From the NCBI RefSeq assembly GCF_003074055.1, contig NZ_CP029043.1:744001-808000 (forward strand): 64,000 nt of DNA. Reading direction: 5' to 3'. The notes below the pieces were generated by a model. It was given only the letters and a program-made list of their open reading frames with translations. It searched no databases and was not told the origin of the DNA. The translations under genes and the position numbers were made by a program. Positions 46,721 to 55,758 of the stretch are shown piece by piece. The stretch comes from Streptomyces nigra. Lineage in GTDB: Bacteria > Actinomycetota > Actinomycetes > Streptomycetales > Streptomycetaceae. How positions within the stretch are numbered: the first letter of the stretch is position 1; each line of letters starts with the position of its first letter.

Positions 46721-47791
46721 CTAGCGGGCCATCTCCTCCTTGAGCGCCGCCACGAAGGCGTCCACGTCGTCCTCGCGGGTGTCGAAGGAGCACATCCAGC
46801 GCACGACGCCGGCCGCCTCGTCCCAGAAGTAGAAGCGGAACTTCTTCTGGAGCCGCTCGGCCACATCGTGCGGGAGCTGCGCGAAGACGGCGTTGGCCTG
46901 CACCGGGTAGAGGATTTCGACCCCGTGGACGGCGCGTACGCCCTCGGCGAGCCGCTGGGCCATCTCGTTGGAGTGGCGGGCGTTGCGCAGCCACAGGTCC
47001 TTGGCGAGCAGCGCCTCCAGCTGCACCGACACGAACCGCATCTTGGACGCCAGCTGCATGGACAGCTTGCGCAGATGCTTCATGTGCCGCACGGCGTCGG
47101 GGTTGATCACGACCACGGCCTCACCGAAGACGGCGCCGTTCTTGGTGCCGCCGAGGGAGAGGAGGTCGACGCCGACCGCGTTGGTGAACGTCCGCATGGG
47201 GACGTCCAGCGAGGCGGCGGCGTTGGCTATCCGCGAGCCGTCCAGGTGCACCGTCATACCGTGCGCGTGGGCGTGCTCGCAGATCGCCCGGATCTCCGCC
47301 GGGGTGTAGAGGGTGCCCAGCTCGGTGCTCTGGGTGATCGAGACGACCTGGGGCATGGCCCGGTGCTCGTCGTCCCAGCCGTACGCCTGCCGGTCGATCA
47401 GCTCGGGGGTGAGCTTGCCGTCCGGGGTGGGCACCGTGAGCAGCTTCAGTCCGCCGACCCGCTCGGGCGCCCCGCACTCGTCGACGTTGATGTGGGCGCT
47501 CTCGGCGCAGATCACGGCGCCCCAGCGGTCGGTGACCGCCTGGAGCGCGACGACGTTGGCTCCGGTGCCGTTGAAGACCGGGAACGCCTCCGCCGTGGCA
47601 CCGAAGTGCCCGCGGACGATCTGCTGGAGGTTCTCCGTGTAGACGTCCTCGCCGTACGCCACCTGGTGCCCGCCGTTGGCGAGGGCCAGGGCGGCGAGCA
47701 CCTCGGGGTGGGCGCCGGCGTAGTTGTCGCTGGCGAAGCCGCGGACGTCCGGGTCGTGGTGACGGCGGGCGTCGGTCTTCGGAGGGTTCAC
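46721..47791 (-). CDS. Low-specificity threonine aldolase-like PLP enzyme
   Basis: The 356-residue protein is a fold-type I PLP enzyme of the threonine aldolase group. Landmarks: FASDNYAGAHPEVLAAL, YGEDVYTENL, FNGTGANVVAL, HLDGSRIANAAASL and the PLP lysine in SLGGTKNGAVFGEA. It cleaves threonine or a similar beta-hydroxy amino acid to glycine plus an aldehyde. The GTG start at 47791 overlaps the SDR stop by 4 bp (GTGA). Last gene of a three-gene operon with DUF6421. Confidence 0.92.
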   Translation of the reverse strand: MNPPKTDARRHHDPDVRGFASDNYAGAHPEVLAALALANGGHQVAYGEDVYTENLQQIVRGHFGATAEAFPVFNGTGANVVALQAVTDRWGAVICAESAHINVDECGAPERVGGLKLLTVPTPDGKLTPELIDRQAYGWDDEHRAMPQVVSITQSTELGTLYTPAEIRAICEHAHAHGMTVHLDGSRIANAAASLDVPMRTFTNAVGVDLLSLGGTKNGAVFGEAVVVINPDAVRHMKHLRKLSMQLASKMRFVSVQLEALLAKDLWLRNARHSNEMAQRLAEGVRAVHGVEILYPVQANAVFAQLPHDVAERLQKKFRFYFWDEAAGVVRWMCSFDTREDDVDAFVAALKEEMAR

Positions 47792-48591
47792 GGCTTCTCG
47801 GTCAGCCACAGGCGCTTTCCGTTCACTTCGGCGGCGGGCTGGTCCCAGACGCCCACGACCGCGTCGGCCAGGTCGTGGACGTCCGTGAAGCCCGCGAACT
47901 TCGCGTTGGGGCGGTCGGCGCGCATCGCGTCGTGGACCAACGCCTTGACCACCAGGATGGCAGCCGCCGAGGTCGGGCCCCCGGGGCCCCCCGCCTTGCG
48001 GAAGGCGTCCGCGAGCGCGAGCGTCCACGCCTCGGCGGCGGCCTTGGCGGCGGCGTACGACGCGTTGCCCGCGGTCGGCTTGGTGGCGCCGGCCGCGCTG
48101 ATCAGCACGTAGCGCCCCCGGTCGCTGCGCTGGAGCGCCTCGAAGAAGGCGAGCGAGGTGTGCTGCACCGTGCGGATCAGCAGCAGCTCCAGGAAGTCCC
48201 AGTCGTCGAGGCTGGTCTTGATGAACGTCTCGCTGCCGCGCCAGCCGCCGACGAGGTGGACGAGCCCGTCGACCCGCCCGAACTCCTTCTCGGTGCGCAG
48301 CGCCCAGTCACGCGAGGACTCCAGGTCGAGCAGGTCGACCGTCTCCCCGGTCACGGTCGCCCCGCCCGACGCGTAGCGGGCCGCGTCGACGGCCTCGGCG
48401 AGGCGCTCGGGGTCGTTGTCCGCGCCGACGACGGTGGCGCCCGCCTCGGCGAGCCGCCGCAGTGCCGCCCGGCCGGCGGGTCCGCCCGCTCCGGCCACCG
48501 CGATCACCGCACCGTTGAGTGCACCGTTCCCCACCATGCGCCTCGCCTCCTGGGCAGCCTGAGCCGTGTCGCCTGTGTCGCGGTCGCTCAC
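47788..48591 (-). CDS. Short-chain dehydrogenase/reductase
   Basis: The 267-residue protein is a classical SDR with nucleotide loop VAGAGGPAGRAALRRL, acidic GADNDPE (NAD-type preference), VHLVGGW, catalytic Ser in VLISAAGA and YAAAK. The substrate is unknown. GTG start at 48591 overlaps the DUF6421 stop by 4 bp, and its own stop overlaps the aldolase start by 4 bp, so all three genes are translationally coupled. Confidence 0.93.
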   Translation of the reverse strand: MSDRDTGDTAQAAQEARRMVGNGALNGAVIAVAGAGGPAGRAALRRLAEAGATVVGADNDPERLAEAVDAARYASGGATVTGETVDLLDLESSRDWALRTEKEFGRVDGLVHLVGGWRGSETFIKTSLDDWDFLELLLIRTVQHTSLAFFEALQRSDRGRYVLISAAGATKPTAGNASYAAAKAAAEAWTLALADAFRKAGGPGGPTSAAAILVVKALVHDAMRADRPNAKFAGFTDVHDLADAVVGVWDQPAAEVNGKRLWLTEKP

Positions 48592-49985
48592 GCGGCGATC
48601 CGCTCGGCGTCGTCCGCGGTGATGCCCCGGGTCGAGGCGATCACGTTCTTGAGCTTCTTGGACAGGGCCTCATAGAACATGCTCAGCGGAAACTCGTCCG
48701 GAAGCACGTCATCGACGAGTTTCCGGGGCGGCTGGCTCAGGTCGAGGGCGTCGGGGCCCTTGGCCCACTTGGATCCCGGGTGAGGGGCCAGGTAGGTGGA
48801 GACCAGCTCGTAGCCGGCGAACCAGTGGACGAGCTTCGGGCGGTCGATGCCGTCGCGGTACAGCTTCTCGATCTCGGCGCACAGCTGGTTGGTGACCTGC
48901 GGGGCGCGGTCCCAGTCGATGTGCAGCTTGTTGTCCGTCCAGCGGACGACGTCGTGCTTGTGCAGGTAGGCGAAGAGCAGCTGACCGCCGAGGCCGTCGT
49001 AGTTGCGCACCCGCTCGCCGGTGACCGGGAAGCGGAACATGCGGTCGAAGAGGACGGCGAACTGCACGTCACGGGCCTGGGAGACGCCCTCGGCCTCCAG
49101 CTTCACGGCCTCCTTGAAGGCGGTCAGGTCGCAGCGCAGCTCCTCCAGGCCGTACATCCAGAACGGCTGGCGCTGCTTGATCATGAAGGGGTCGAACGGC
49201 AGGTCGCCGTGGCTGTGGGTGCGGTCGTGGACCATGTCCCACAGGACGAACGCCTCTTCGCAGCGCTTCTGGTCGTGGACCATCGCGGCGATGTCCTCGG
49301 GCAGTTCCAGGCCCAGGATGTCGACGGCGGCGTCGGTGACGCGGCGGAAGCGGGCTGCCTCGCGGTCGCAGAAGATGCCACCCCAGGTGAAGCGCTCGGG
49401 CGCCTCGCGCACGGCGATCGTCTCGGGGAAGAGGACCGCGGAGTTGGTGTCGTAGCCCGCGGTGAAGTCCTCGAACTTGATGCCGCAGAACAGCGGGTTG
49501 TCGTAGCGGGTGCGCTCCAGCTCGGCCAGCCAGTCCGGCCAGACCATGCGCAGGACGACGGCCTCGAGGTTGCGGTCGGGGTTGCCGTTCTGCGTGTACA
49601 TCGGGAAGACGACCAGGTGCTGGAGGCCGTCCGCACGGTCCGCGGCGGGCTGGAAGGCCAGCAGCGAGTCCAGGAAGTCGGGTATGGCGAAGCCGCCCTC
49701 GGCCCAGCGGGTCAGGTCCTTCACCAGGGCCTGGTGGTACGCGGCATCGTGCGGCAGGAGCGGCGAAAGCTCCTCCACGGCCTCGACGACACGCCGTACG
49801 GCGGCCTCGGCGTCACCGCGCTCGGGCGCGCCCTCGGCCGAGAAGTCGATCGACCCGTCCTTGGACTGCCATGGCCGGATCCGCTCCACGGCATCCTTGA
49901 GCACGGGCCATGCCGGGTGCTCCACCACCCTGGTCACGGGAGGAACCTGGTCCCCCGAAGCCGCCTGCACAAGAATTTCCGTCAT
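48588..49985 (-). CDS. DUF6421 protein, first gene of SDR-aldolase operon
   Basis: The 465-residue protein belongs to a streptomycete family I recall as DUF6421, with no known function. A His/Asp/Glu-rich stretch (EEAFVLWDMVHDRTHSHGDL) and the segments GIFCDREAARFRRV and AYLHKHDVVRWTDN could form a metal site, but no known enzyme motif is evident. No signal peptide or membrane helix. GGAGGATGGGAC lies just before the ATG. It leads a fixed operon with an SDR and threonine aldolase. Confidence 0.83.
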   Translation of the reverse strand: MTEILVQAASGDQVPPVTRVVEHPAWPVLKDAVERIRPWQSKDGSIDFSAEGAPERGDAEAAVRRVVEAVEELSPLLPHDAAYHQALVKDLTRWAEGGFAIPDFLDSLLAFQPAADRADGLQHLVVFPMYTQNGNPDRNLEAVVLRMVWPDWLAELERTRYDNPLFCGIKFEDFTAGYDTNSAVLFPETIAVREAPERFTWGGIFCDREAARFRRVTDAAVDILGLELPEDIAAMVHDQKRCEEAFVLWDMVHDRTHSHGDLPFDPFMIKQRQPFWMYGLEELRCDLTAFKEAVKLEAEGVSQARDVQFAVLFDRMFRFPVTGERVRNYDGLGGQLLFAYLHKHDVVRWTDNKLHIDWDRAPQVTNQLCAEIEKLYRDGIDRPKLVHWFAGYELVSTYLAPHPGSKWAKGPDALDLSQPPRKLVDDVLPDEFPLSMFYEALSKKLKNVIASTRGITADDAERIAA

Positions 49986-50373
49986 GTCCCATCCTCCACG
50001 GGAGAACCTCGCGTAAAGAGACCGTATACATACGAGGTTCCTCCCAGCAAGAGGAGGCTCGGGAAATTATCCTGCACACCCTCAAGGTCACCGCACTTTT
50101 TCCTGTCGGACCCGGGGAACGTGATTGAGCCGCCGTCAGATGGGCATACGTCGCTCCTACCCGGCAAGCCCCGGTCAATCCCCACAGGACTCGCCCACCC
50201 CAGGGTGACGGCCCACCGCCCTGTGCGCCAGCCGTGCCATGTCACGCAGCGCGAACCCCGCGCACATGTGGGGTTCATCACGCGCGGCGGCCACTAGGCT
50301 CGGGCTGCCACGCGAACAGTGCCCTCCGGTTCGCCTGCGTGCCGAGCCGCCGTCGACGGAAGCGAGTTGAGTC
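49986..50373. other. 388-bp divergent intergenic region between DUF6421 and GDPD genes
   Basis: No gene is evident here. A GTATAC palindrome with flanking TATACA/TATGTA runs (50021-50035) gives AT-rich promoter-like sequence for the DUF6421 operon. The GDPD side (50100-50373) shows no clear promoter or operator by eye. Confidence 0.5.
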
Positions 50374-51057
50374 TTGAACTTCCTTACCATCGGTCACCGC
50401 GGAGTCATGGGTCTCGAACCCGAGAACACCCTCCGTTCCTTCGTCGCCGCCCAGCAGGCCGGCCTCGACGTCATCGAACTCGACCTCCACCTGAGCAAGG
50501 ACGGCGCCCTCGTCGTCATGCACGACACCGACGTGGACCGCACGACCGACGGAACCGGCGCGATCGCCGACAAGACCCTCGCCGAGCTGCGCGCCCTGGA
50601 CGCGGGCCGCGGGGAGCGCGTACCGGTGTTCGAAGAGGTGCTGGACGCGGTACGGACGCCGCTGCAGGCGGAGATCAAGGACGTGGCCGCGGCCCGGGCG
50701 CTCGCCGAGGTGATCACCCGCCGCGATCTCGTCTCCCGTGTCGAGGTGTCCTCGTTCCACGACGACGCCGTCGCCGAGATCGCCCGCCTGGTGCCCGGGA
50801 TCCGCACCGCGCTGATCGCCAGCCGCTACGGCACCGACATCGTGGACCGCGCGGTCGCCGTGGGCGCGGCGACGGTCTGCCTCAACATCCGCCGCCTCAC
50901 CCTCGAGATCGTCGAGCACGCCCGCAAGGCCGACCTCAGGATCATCGGCTGGGTCGTCAACACGCAGGATCATCTGCGGCTCGTCCGCGCCCTGGAACTG
51001 GACGGCGCGACCACCGACTACCCGGAGATCAAGCGCACCGGCCGCTTCACCGCGTAG
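50374..51057 (+). CDS. Glycerophosphodiester phosphodiesterase
   Basis: The 227-residue enzyme has the complete GDPD catalytic set: HRGVMGLEPENT (His8, Arg9, Glu-Asn), ELDLHLSKDGALVVMHD with metal ligands, and EIKD. It hydrolyses glycerophosphodiesters to glycerol-3-phosphate and an alcohol. There is no signal peptide, so it should act in the cytoplasm. The start is TTG at 50374, which gives the expected MNFLTIGHRG N-terminus. Confidence 0.94.
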   Translation: MNFLTIGHRGVMGLEPENTLRSFVAAQQAGLDVIELDLHLSKDGALVVMHDTDVDRTTDGTGAIADKTLAELRALDAGRGERVPVFEEVLDAVRTPLQAEIKDVAAARALAEVITRRDLVSRVEVSSFHDDAVAEIARLVPGIRTALIASRYGTDIVDRAVAVGAATVCLNIRRLTLEIVEHARKADLRIIGWVVNTQDHLRLVRALELDGATTDYPEIKRTGRFTA

Positions 51058-51082
51058 CCGCCCCCGCAGGAGCGCGTACCGC

Positions 51083-51634
51083 TCAGCCGAGCCCCTTGAC
51101 CAGCAGCTCGAACTGGAGGTCGTCGCGCTGCGGGATGCCGAAGCGCTCGTCGCCGTACGGGAACGGCGTCATCCGGCCCGTACGGCGGTAACCGCGCCGC
51201 TCGTACCAGGCGATCAGATCGTTCCGTACCGAGATCACCGTCATGTGCATCTCGGTCACACCCCAGGTGGCGCGGGCCTGCCGCTCCGCCTCCGCGATGA
51301 TCACCTTGCCCAGACCGGCGCCCTGCAGCTCCGGGCTGACCGCGAACATCCCGAAGTACGCGTACGTCCCGCGGTGCTCGAGCTGGCAGCAGGCCACGAT
51401 CCGGCCGTCGCGCTCGACGGTGAGCAGCCGGCTGTCCGGCGACTTGACGACCTCCAGGACGCCCTCGGGGTCGGTCCGCCGCCCTACGAGGATGTCGGCC
51501 TCGGTCGTCCAGCCGGCGCGACTGGAGTCCCCGCGGTAGGCCGACTCGACGAGCGCGACGATCGAGTCCACGTCGGCGTCGGTGGCGTCCCGGAAGACCA
51601 TTCCGGCGCGGGCGTCGGGCGCGGCGGTGTCCAT
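51083..51634 (-). CDS. GNAT-family N-acetyltransferase
   Basis: The 183-residue protein has the GNAT core: FRDATDADVDSIVALVE at the start, the acetyl-CoA loop MFAVSPELQGAGLGKVIIAEAE and a closing NDLIAWYERRGYRRTG. The acceptor cannot be predicted. GGGGGAGAA precedes the ATG. Confidence 0.93.
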   Translation of the reverse strand: MDTAAPDARAGMVFRDATDADVDSIVALVESAYRGDSSRAGWTTEADILVGRRTDPEGVLEVVKSPDSRLLTVERDGRIVACCQLEHRGTYAYFGMFAVSPELQGAGLGKVIIAEAERQARATWGVTEMHMTVISVRNDLIAWYERRGYRRTGRMTPFPYGDERFGIPQRDDLQFELLVKGLG

Positions 51635-51705
51635 GGTGCGTTCTCCCCCGTCTCGGGCGCGGCTCGGGCACCGCAGAGCCTAACGCGCCACTACTGTGCG
51701 GCCGC

Positions 51706-52098
51706 ATGGTGCATGTACTGAGCGGCCGGACCCTCCTGCGTCCCACCGACCCCGAGCGGTCCCGAGTGTTCTACGGCGAGCAGCTGGGCCTCGCGGTGTA
51801 CCGCGAGTTCGGGACGGGCGCCGAGCGCGGCACCGTCTACTTCCTCGGCGGGGGCTTCCTGGAGGTCTCCGGCCGGTCCGAGACGCCGGCCTCACCGGCG
51901 GTGCGGCTGTGGATGCAGGTCGAGGACGTGGCGGCCGCGCACGAGGAGCTGGTGGCGAAGGGCGTCGAGATCGTCCGGCCGCCGCTGCGAGAGCCGTGGG
52001 GCCTGATCGAGATGTGGCTCGCCGACCCGGACGGCACACCGATCGTGCTGGTCGAGGTGCCGGCGGAACATCCGCTGCGCTACCGCCCGGGCATCTGA
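51706..52098 (+). CDS. VOC-superfamily (glyoxalase-like) protein
   Basis: The 130-residue protein is a single vicinal-oxygen-chelate domain with paired repeats: RPTDPERSRVFYGEQLGLAVYREF and a later VEDVAAAHEELVAKGV, ending LADPDGTPIVLVEV. No ribosome site is visible; TACTGT about 9 bases before the ATG suggests a leaderless message. Possible roles include glyoxalase, antibiotic-binding resistance or dioxygenase; not decidable here. Confidence 0.9.
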   Translation: MVHVLSGRTLLRPTDPERSRVFYGEQLGLAVYREFGTGAERGTVYFLGGGFLEVSGRSETPASPAVRLWMQVEDVAAAHEELVAKGVEIVRPPLREPWGLIEMWLADPDGTPIVLVEVPAEHPLRYRPGI

Positions 52099-52113
52099 GC
52101 GACGGCCCGCCCG

Positions 52114-52650
52114 TCAGGCCCGCAGGCTGCCGAGCCGCCCCTCCAGCCGGGTGAGCAGATCACCCAGCAGGGAGGCGAGTTCTTCCTGGCCGTCGGGGTC
52201 GAGGTCGGACAGGACGGCCGTCTCGTAGGCGAGCTGCTCGGGCAGGATGCCGTCGACGAGGTCCCGGCCGGCGTCGGTGAGGCGGACGTGGGCGACCCTG
52301 CGGTCCCGGGTGTCACCGCGCCGCTCGACCAGTCCGCGTTCGCTGAGCGCCTTGAGGCGTTTGGTGACGGCGGCCCCGGAGGAGAAGGTCTCCCGGGTGA
52401 GCTCGCTGGGGGTGAGTTCGTGGCCGGTGCGCCGCAGCGCGCCCAGCAGGTCGAACTCGGCACGGCTCAGGCCGGCCCGGCGCAGCGGCGCGTCCTCGGC
52501 CTGCTGGAGCAGGGCGGCACAGCGGTTGATCCGGCCGATGATCTCCATGGGGGCGGTGTCGAGGTCGGGGTGCACGGTCCGCCACTGGCGGACCACGGCG
52601 GCCACCGTGTCCTGTCGCGTCCCGGTCGGCCCGCCGTTCGTCGCCGTCAT
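52114..52650 (-). CDS. MarR-family transcriptional regulator
   Basis: The 178-residue protein has a winged-helix MarR domain (RAEFDLLGALRRTG, LTPSELTRETFSSGAAVTKRLKALSERGLVERR, wing GDTRDRRVAHVRLTDAG). Its ATG overlaps the FUSC transporter stop by 4 bp, so it is translated with that gene and probably controls their shared promoter, where an inverted repeat is found at 54108-54131. Confidence 0.94.
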   Translation of the reverse strand: MTATNGGPTGTRQDTVAAVVRQWRTVHPDLDTAPMEIIGRINRCAALLQQAEDAPLRRAGLSRAEFDLLGALRRTGHELTPSELTRETFSSGAAVTKRLKALSERGLVERRGDTRDRRVAHVRLTDAGRDLVDGILPEQLAYETAVLSDLDPDGQEELASLLGDLLTRLEGRLGSLRA

Positions 52651-54113
52651 GGCCGTACGCCCTCCGTCGTGTCGCTCTGTGTGCGCTGGTCCGGGTGCGG
52701 CACCTCGCGGTGCTCCGCCCCGGCGAGCGTACGGGGTGTCCCGCGCCCGGCTCGCACGACCCGCGCGCGGGCGCGGTCCGGGACGGCCAGGGCGGCGAGC
52801 AGACCGATGAGCGCGCCGACGATCGTGTCCAGCACGCGCTCGCCGATGAGCCGTCCCGGGTCCTGGAAGCCGGCGAACTCGGTGATCAGCAGCGCCATGG
52901 GGGTCACACAGACGCTGCCGAGCCAGTAGTTGCGGCCGATGAGGGCCTCGGCGCCGAAGTTCAGGGCGGCGCAGCACAGGACTAGGGCGAGGCCGCCGGT
53001 GTGCGCGAGGGGCACGAGGGCGGCGAAGAGGAGGACGCCGAGGAGGTTGCCGACGACACGCTGGACTCCCCTCCCCCAGGTCAGCGTGAAGCTGGCCTGG
53101 TAGAGCGAGGCGGCGGTGACCAGCGCCCAGTACGGGCGGCCGACGCCCAGCGCGAGGGAGGCGTAACCGGCGAACGCGCAGCCCAGGGCGGTGCGTAGGG
53201 CGAACCGGCCGAGCGGGCGGACCCGTGCCCACAGCGGGTCCTGCGGAACGGGTTCGCCCCGCAGGAGTGTGAGGTCGTCGACCAGCGGTACGGGCCGCGT
53301 CCCGCGCAGGTCCCGGGCCCAGGCGCGCAGCAGGTCCGGGTCGGCGTCGGCGGGGGCCGCGAGCGCGATCTCGGCACGGTCGAGGAGGCGGCCGAGCGCC
53401 TGGCGGAGGTCGGTGGCGCGGCCGGCGGCGAGCAGGGCGTGGCGGGCGGCGGCCAGGGCGGTTACGGCGTTCGCGCGGACGTGCTCGCCGACGGCCCCGG
53501 CGCGGTCGTGCTCGGCGCTGTCGTGCTCACCGGCGGTCTCGGCGTACATGGCCGCCGCGCGGAGCGCCGCCGCGGTGGCCCGGCGCTCGGGGCCGTGCGG
53601 GCGCAGCAGGCCGGGCGCCATGCCGACCAGCCAGGCCCAGGCGCCGGCGGCGGTGCCCAGGGCGAGGTGCCCGGGGATCTCGGCGAGCGTCTGGGGCACG
53701 AACAGGGCGGCGGAGCTGACGAAGGTGAGGATGACGTTGCCGGGCGGGCCGATCCGGGTGGCGTCGCACAGCACCTTCTGCGCGGCGGCCAGGACCGCGC
53801 CGACGGTGACGAGGACGACGGCGCTGCCGGTGAGCGAGGCGGCGAGCAGGGCCGCGGCGAGACCGCCGAGCATGCCGAGCAGCACCCAGGCCAGGGTGCG
53901 GGCGCGGGCGGCGTAGGGGCGGTTGTGGGCGTAGAGCGCGCACAGGGATCCGGCCATCGTGTACATCGCCAGGTCGAGCCGGTCCAGCACCACCAGGGTG
54001 AGGTTGGGCGGGGCGACGGCGGCGACCACGCTCAGGGCGGGCTTGAACCAGATCTCCGGGGGCCGGCCGAGGCGCAGCACTCGGGCGACCTCAAGCGGAA
54101 TTCGACTACTCAC
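52647..54113 (-). CDS. FUSC-family membrane protein (fusaric acid resistance-like transporter)
   Basis: The 488-residue protein has two sets of hydrophobic helices (about residues 20-165 and 310-460) separated by a helical cytoplasmic domain, the layout of FUSC/YccS-type proteins linked to efflux of aromatic acids and other small molecules. The second half has the conserved RTALGCAFAGYASLALGVGRPYWALVTAA. GTG start at 54113. Coupled to a downstream MarR regulator. Confidence 0.88.
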   Translation of the reverse strand: MSSRIPLEVARVLRLGRPPEIWFKPALSVVAAVAPPNLTLVVLDRLDLAMYTMAGSLCALYAHNRPYAARARTLAWVLLGMLGGLAAALLAASLTGSAVVLVTVGAVLAAAQKVLCDATRIGPPGNVILTFVSSAALFVPQTLAEIPGHLALGTAAGAWAWLVGMAPGLLRPHGPERRATAAALRAAAMYAETAGEHDSAEHDRAGAVGEHVRANAVTALAAARHALLAAGRATDLRQALGRLLDRAEIALAAPADADPDLLRAWARDLRGTRPVPLVDDLTLLRGEPVPQDPLWARVRPLGRFALRTALGCAFAGYASLALGVGRPYWALVTAASLYQASFTLTWGRGVQRVVGNLLGVLLFAALVPLAHTGGLALVLCCAALNFGAEALIGRNYWLGSVCVTPMALLITEFAGFQDPGRLIGERVLDTIVGALIGLLAALAVPDRARARVVRAGRGTPRTLAGAEHREVPHPDQRTQSDTTEGVRP

Positions 54114-54131
54114 TTCATTACTTTAGCGAGT
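54108..54131. promoter_or_regulatory. Inverted repeat at the FUSC start, probable MarR operator
   Basis: On the minus strand ACTCGCT (54131-54125) is followed after 10 bp by AGTGAGT (54114-54108), arms matching at 6 of 7 positions. The repeat overlaps the FUSC GTG start, a position where MarR binding would block transcription. Confidence 0.6.
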
Positions 54132-54256
54132 GTTTTACCCGTGAATCAAATGTGATGCACCTCCGAACGCTCCCCGTGTACACCTCTGCGCCCGCGTGGC
54201 CCCCACCTCGCCCGGGCATCGACGCACTGTCCGAACCGTCGAGCGGGGAGGTACGC

Positions 54257-54796
54257 GTGCACGGACCGGCTTCGCCCGGCTGGCTGCTGGTCACGCTGTG
54301 CGCGGTGACCGGCGCCTACTGCCTGCTGCGGATGCGCAGCCATGTGGAGGAGCAGCGCCGGGCCGCGGGCGGCGAGGCGCTGATGGGCTTCGGCATGGCG
54401 GTGATGGCGGTGCCCGCGGCGGTGTTCACTCCGCCCGACTGGGCCTGGCCCGTCTACGCGGCCGTGTTCGGCGCGGCGGCGCTGCACGCGCTGTGGTCGG
54501 CGCGGGCCGGCGGACACCATCTGCACCATCTGGTGGGCGCCGCGGCCATGGTCTACATGTCCCTGGCGATGGCCGCCTCGCCCGGGGGCGGGGGTGGCCA
54601 CGGTGAGGCGGGCGTCCCGCTCCTGACGGGCGTCCTGCTCGCCTACTTCACGGGCTATGTACTCGTCTCCGGCGTGCGGATGGTGCCGGTCGCGGCGGGC
54701 GGGCCGGGGGTGGGCTGGGGCGACCGCCCGGAGTTGGCGCGCGCGTGCCGGCTGTCCATGGGGATCGCGATGCTGGCGATGCTGCTGACCCTCTGA
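54257..54796 (+). CDS. DUF5134 membrane protein with His-rich loop
   Basis: The 179-residue protein has about five or six hydrophobic helices and the histidine cluster GGHHLHHLVGAAAMVYM, with a further GGGGHGE loop. I assign it to DUF5134, a family of unknown function common near copper-related genes in actinomycetes; no such link is shown here. GTG at 54257 with GGGGAGG upstream is the start; longer forms lack the helix pattern. Confidence 0.8.
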   Translation: MHGPASPGWLLVTLCAVTGAYCLLRMRSHVEEQRRAAGGEALMGFGMAVMAVPAAVFTPPDWAWPVYAAVFGAAALHALWSARAGGHHLHHLVGAAAMVYMSLAMAASPGGGGGHGEAGVPLLTGVLLAYFTGYVLVSGVRMVPVAAGGPGVGWGDRPELARACRLSMGIAMLAMLLTL

Positions 54797-54965
54797 ACGG
54801 GTTCCGCCGGGCGGCCGTACAGAAGCGCACGGATACGCGGGGTGGCCCTGGGTATGTGGTGGACCACGGTGTTCATCCTGGGGGCGGCCGGAATGGCCGC
54901 GGCGCGGGCCGCGGACGCACCATTGGTAGTGGAGTCCCGCCCCACGAGTCGGCGAGGATCCCTGT

Positions 54966-55670
54966 ATGCCCACCCGATCCGTCGAGTCCCCGCCCCACCC
55001 GAGGGCCGAGCGCACGGTCCCCCGCTGGGCCGGCGCCCTCGGCCTCGCCTCGGCACTCCTGCTCGCCCTCGTCGCGCTCCGCTGGAACCCGCTGATGCGC
55101 CTCGACGCCGACATCGCGGACACATCACACGGCTGGGCCGTAGATGCGGACGCGATGACGCAAGCCTGCCGCATCCTGACCGACTGGGTGTGGGACCCGT
55201 GGACGATGCGGATCCTGACCTTCCTGGTGGCGATCTGGCTGGTGTGGCGCCACGCCGCACGCTGGACGGCGGTATGGCTGGTGGTCACATGTGCGCTGGC
55301 CACACTGGTCCAGCAGACACTGAAGGCAGCCGTCGACCGGCCCCGCCCGGTGTGGCCCGACCCCGTGGACTCCGCCCACTACGCCGCCTTTCCGTCCGGA
55401 CACGCCATGACCGCGACGGTCGTCTGCGGCCTCCTGCTCTGGCTGCTGCACCGGTACGGCGTCGTCGGCCCCGTTTGGCACACGGCGGTCGCGGTGGCGG
55501 TCGTGTCGGTGGCCGGGGTCGGACTGACCCGGGTGTGGCTGGGCGTCCACTGGACCACGGACGTCGTCGGAGGCTGGTTGCTGGGCGCCTTGGTGGTGGT
55601 CCTGGCGGTGGGCGTGGACGTCCGCCGCTCACGAGACCGGGCACAACCGACCGACGACGTACTCACCTGA
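54966..55670 (+). CDS. PAP2-family membrane phosphatase
   Basis: The 234-residue protein has five or six membrane helices and the three PAP2 motifs: KAAVDRPRP, PSGHAM and LTRVWLGVHWTTDVVGG (the first Arg-containing position of motif 3 reads TRVWLGVHWTTD). Such enzymes remove phosphate from lipid phosphates or undecaprenyl pyrophosphate on the outer membrane face. The 169-bp gap upstream shows no clear gene. Confidence 0.93.
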   Translation: MPTRSVESPPHPRAERTVPRWAGALGLASALLLALVALRWNPLMRLDADIADTSHGWAVDADAMTQACRILTDWVWDPWTMRILTFLVAIWLVWRHAARWTAVWLVVTCALATLVQQTLKAAVDRPRPVWPDPVDSAHYAAFPSGHAMTATVVCGLLLWLLHRYGVVGPVWHTAVAVAVVSVAGVGLTRVWLGVHWTTDVVGGWLLGALVVVLAVGVDVRRSRDRAQPTDDVLT

Positions 55671-55758
55671 CGTTCCCCGCACGCGCCTGCCCACCCCCTC
55701 CCCGCCCCATGGCGCGATCTTGCCTCACCGCACCGAACGGCCACCTACGATCACACCC

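Noticed and set aside
50021-50035. GTATAC palindrome upstream of DUF6421 as an operator
   Set aside because: Only six bases long and AT-rich; more likely part of the promoter than a regulator site.
54842-54965. Small frame before the PAP2 gene starting with a hydrophobic run
   Set aside because: It continues as an Arg/Pro-rich off-frame reading of the PAP2 gene and has no ribosome site.
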